DNA from: an uncultured Oscillospiraceae bacterium
GTDB taxonomy: Bacteria > Bacillota > Clostridia > Oscillospirales > Acutalibacteraceae
Assembly (NCBI GenBank): GCA_900549155.1
Contig: URNF01000111.1
Location: 1 to 6,921, forward strand
Direction of reading: 5' to 3'
DNA: 6,921 nucleotides
The first letter of the stretch is position 1, and each line of letters starts with the position of its first letter. Below the pieces are notes generated by a model. That model had not been told where the DNA came from and did no database searches. It saw nothing but the letters and a program-made list of their open reading frames with translations. Shown one piece after another: positions 6,487 to 6,921 of this stretch. Position numbers and translations under genes: made by a program.

Positions 6487-6509
6487 AGCATTGCCAAAAA
6501 CGGACGAAA
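6460..6509 (-). promoter_or_regulatory. Leader stem enclosing the tepA 5' UTR
   Basis: Perfect 9-bp arms TTTCGTCCG (6460-6468) and CGGACGAAA (6501-6509) are 32 nt apart. On the minus-strand mRNA the first arm to be made lies within a few nt of the predicted transcription start. The second ends against the GG and AUG of tepA, covering part of its AAAGG ribosome binding site. An alternative inner pairing, CGTTTTT with AAAAACG (6496-6502 with 6477-6483), competes for two bases. It could be a translation switch or, as DNA, an operator pair. Confidence 0.5.
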
Positions 6510-6517
6510 CTATATTC

Positions 6518-6546
6518 AGTATACTATATTTTTTGCGGCAGTGCAA
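6518..6546 (-). promoter_or_regulatory. Promoter of the tepA-ftsK operon
   Basis: On the minus strand a TTGCAC -35 (6541-6546) and a TATACT -10 (6518-6523) are separated by exactly 17 bp, a near-consensus sigma-A promoter. Transcription would start near 6510-6513, giving a 5' UTR of about 55 nt before tepA. Confidence 0.75.
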
Positions 6547-6562
6547 CCTTTTACGATAGCTC

Positions 6563-6591
6563 TTGACAAATTTTCCGCGCTTTGCTATACT
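6563..6591 (+). promoter_or_regulatory. Promoter of glnN
   Basis: A perfect TTGACA -35 (6563-6568), a 17-bp spacer and a TATACT -10 (6586-6591) preceded by TGC form an extended -10 sigma-A promoter. Transcription should start near 6598. Its -35 is only 16 bp from that of the divergent tepA promoter, so the two could compete for RNA polymerase or share a regulator. Confidence 0.88.
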
Positions 6592-6613
6592 GTTCGGGTA
6601 CTTCAAAGCAACG

Positions 6614-6651
6614 GCGCTGTGAGGCTTGGCTTCGCAGCGCTTATTTTTATT
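6614..6651 (+). terminator. Terminator-like attenuator in the glnN leader
   Basis: Eleven base pairs can form between 6614-6624 and 6630-6640 (GCGCTG with CAGCGC at the base, two G-U pairs higher up) around a 5-nt loop. The stem is followed at once by TTATTTTTATT. It lies about 16 nt after the predicted start and 25 nt before the glnN ATG, so it would stop transcripts from the glnN promoter rather than any upstream gene. That points to attenuation control. I see no clear competing antiterminator and no tandem hexaloop hairpins of the ANTAR type. Confidence 0.6.
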
Positions 6652-6652
6652 G

Positions 6653-6676
6653 TGAAAAAAGGAGTGTATTTTTTCA
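6653..6676 (+). promoter_or_regulatory. glnN ribosome binding site in an A/T stem-loop
   Basis: The site AAAAAAGGAG (6655-6664) is 11 nt from the ATG, longer than usual. TGAAAAAA (6653-6660) can pair with TTTTTTCA (6669-6676), leaving GGAGTGTA in an 8-nt loop and drawing the first base of the start codon into the stem. The stem is weak, so this may only shorten the effective spacing or may tune translation. Confidence 0.45.
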
Positions 6677-6921
6677 TGGAGAAGGTACCGGAGCTTTTCG
6701 GGTCGATGGTGTTCAACGACAGCGTCATGCGGGAGCGGCTGCCGAAGGACACCTATAAGGCGCTGCGCCGCACCATGGCGCTCGGCAAGCACCTCGACCC
6801 CGCCATTGCGGGTGTGGTCGCCAATGCGATGAAGGACTGGGCGCTCGAAAAGGGGGCAACGCACTATACCCACTGGTTCCAGCCGCTCACGGGCATCACC
6901 GCCGAAAAGCACGACAGCTTC
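6676..6921 (+). CDS. glnN: Type III glutamine synthetase, N-terminal part (3' end outside window)
   Basis: The first 82 codons are present and the frame is open to the window end. The product would make glutamine from glutamate and ammonia with ATP, the key ammonium-assimilation step, as a large cytosolic oligomer. The call rests on segments I recognise from the GSIII family: FGSMVFNDSVMRERLP (8-23), a conserved lysine-rich helix, VVANAMKDWALEKGATHYTHWFQP (about 47-70) and TGITAEKHDSF (72-82). The HYTHWFQP and GITAEKHDSF stretches are, from memory, hallmarks of GSIII and absent from the shorter GSI proteins. GSIII proteins are about 690-730 residues long, so about one ninth is seen. The gene is divergent from tepA and has its own strong promoter and a leader with a terminator-like hairpin, fitting nitrogen-dependent control. 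Confidence 0.95.
   Translation, partial: MEKVPELFGSMVFNDSVMRERLPKDTYKALRRTMALGKHLDPAIAGVVANAMKDWALEKGATHYTHWFQPLTGITAEKHDSF

Noticed and set aside
6598..6651. ANTAR-type tandem-hairpin antiterminator or a known riboswitch before glnN
   Set aside because: The leader is only about 78 nt long and shows one hairpin. I found no second hairpin with a six-base loop carrying the expected A and G, and no conserved riboswitch core.
6454..6912. A 152-codon open frame on the - strand through the divergent promoter region
   Set aside because: It runs antisense through the glnN start, both promoters and the attenuator, and its product has no family-like features. Only its last ten codons (MKNAVKRTKG) merit mention, as a possible leader ORF.
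1..6921. Mobile element, CRISPR array, tRNA, defence or biosynthetic cluster
   Set aside because: No transposase or integrase motifs, spaced direct repeats or tRNA-like cloverleaf sequences are seen. Nearly every base belongs to a recognised housekeeping gene or its control region.

Overview
The window looks like ordinary chromosomal sequence from a GC-rich anaerobic member of the Clostridia (Bacillota), plausibly an Oscillospirales/Ruminococcaceae-type gut fermenter. That placement is an inference. It rests on the gene set (formate-THF ligase, a PPi-type phosphofructokinase, a type III glutamine synthetase, and TepA next to a SpoIIIE/FtsK translocase), on strong AGGAGG ribosome binding sites and on consensus sigma-A promoters. 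No mobile element, CRISPR array, rRNA or tRNA is visible. Coding density is very high, and the only non-coding stretch over 100 bases is 6458-6675.

Layout. The left end (1-910, + strand) carries the 3' end of fhs and a tightly spaced HD-domain hydrolase gene. A long, nearly perfect A-stem-T hairpin at 914-950 then terminates transcription from both sides. The centre (949-6457, - strand) is one five-gene chain, read right to left: tepA (ClpP-fold, TepA type), ftsK/spoIIIE (DNA translocase), a membrane-anchored ComEC-type metallo-beta-lactamase protein, a small DUF3006 protein, and a PPi-type phosphofructokinase. The first four genes are separated by 12 nt or overlap by 4 and 1 nt. The last gap is 42 nt and holds a compact hairpin. 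The right end (6676-6921, + strand) is the 5' end of glnN, divergent from tepA.

Regulation. The 218-bp divergent region is the richest non-coding part. It has a near-consensus promoter in each direction (both with 17-bp spacers). The short tepA leader can be closed by a perfect 9-bp stem that reaches the ribosome binding site. The glnN leader contains a terminator-like hairpin followed by a T-rich tract, which suggests attenuation of glutamine synthetase. An A/T stem there would also present the glnN Shine-Dalgarno sequence in a loop.

The genes themselves are mostly recognisable housekeeping families: one-carbon metabolism, glycolysis, chromosome segregation or sporulation, quality-control proteolysis and nitrogen assimilation. 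I see no convincing new multi-gene system. The least understood parts are the translationally coupled metallo-beta-lactamase/DUF3006 pair, the HD protein behind fhs, and the two structured leaders.
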